Under the pieces are notes generated by a model, which was not told the DNA's origin, did no database searches, and saw nothing but the letters and a program-made list of their open reading frames with translations. A DNA stretch of 51,572 nt from Alistipes sp. (GTDB taxonomy: Bacteria; Bacteroidota; Bacteroidia; Bacteroidales; Rikenellaceae), in the NCBI GenBank assembly GCA_021202985.1, contig JAJQCA010000079.1, forward strand, positions 1-51,572, read 5' to 3'. This document shows positions 51,489-51,572 of this stretch, in pieces. The first letter of the stretch is position 1. Each line of letters starts with the position of its first letter. Both the position numbers and the translations under genes were made by a program.

Positions 51489-51572
51489 TTGCCGCGGCGG
51501 CCGGTTGTTTCGCCGTTGTCACTCTCGAAGTGACGTTGAGGCATACCGGCTGGACGGCAAATAGCTGTTTTT

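Overview
The window is a moderately GC-rich chromosomal segment from a member of the Bacteroidales, most likely Alistipes or a close relative in the Rikenellaceae. Three things point there: the 16S rRNA 5' end at the left edge reads like Alistipes; promoters follow the Bacteroidetes TTTG-N19/20-TAnnTTTG pattern rather than an E. coli pattern; and the gene families (Porin_10-type porin, type V fimbriae, LTD-OadG sodium-pump subunit, self-secreting patatin, ATP-type PckA) are typical of Bacteroidetes.

Left part (1-11.1 kb). On the minus strand an rRNA operon begins and runs out of the window. Its two tandem promoters lie inside the 3' end of a small membrane-protein gene that closes the manC-murF-DUF3784 operon. 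On the plus strand follow pssA, a large porin and an MltF-like lipoprotein lytic transglycosylase. A minus-strand uvrB-gtrA pair follows, with a small barrel protein gene behind it.

Middle (11.1-27.7 kb). A structured 650-base gap between divergent uvrB and dnaG holds a promoter-like site leading straight into a long inverted repeat, a candidate non-coding RNA. dnaG, a patatin/POTRA/barrel fusion, a DUF6090-like membrane protein and smpB read rightwards and share a bidirectional terminator with ppiD. Next is a minus-strand operon for sodium-pumping methylmalonyl-CoA decarboxylase (mce, carboxyltransferase, LTD-OadG, biotin carrier, OadB-type pump). A MeaB GTPase gene and a thioredoxin-fold protein without a CXXC motif lie next to it. 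Together with pckA further right these fit succinate-to-propionate fermentation. A 204-base tandem repeat array fills the gap between meaB and kdsA.

Right part (27.7-41.4 kb). pckA, hemW, an iron-sulfur flavoprotein with a Tat-like N-terminus, a very small secreted protein whose start codon is buried in a hairpin, a DUF2271-like protein, an OmpA/TPR lipoprotein, the rpsO-pnp pair, and an nfeD-apbE-lipid kinase series.

Right end (41.6-51.5 kb). A complete type V (Mfa/FimA-like) fimbrial operon on the minus strand: major subunit, a hairpin terminator, Mfa2-like anchor, then two very large proteins sharing a C-terminal FISUMP/lectin-like module behind different N-termini. It is followed by one, perhaps two, very small overlapping or adjacent ORFs before a strong terminator. 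This locus is the most novel-looking part of the window. Nothing here resembles a CRISPR array, prophage, transposase or tRNA gene. All family names come from reading the translated sequence; no database search was possible.
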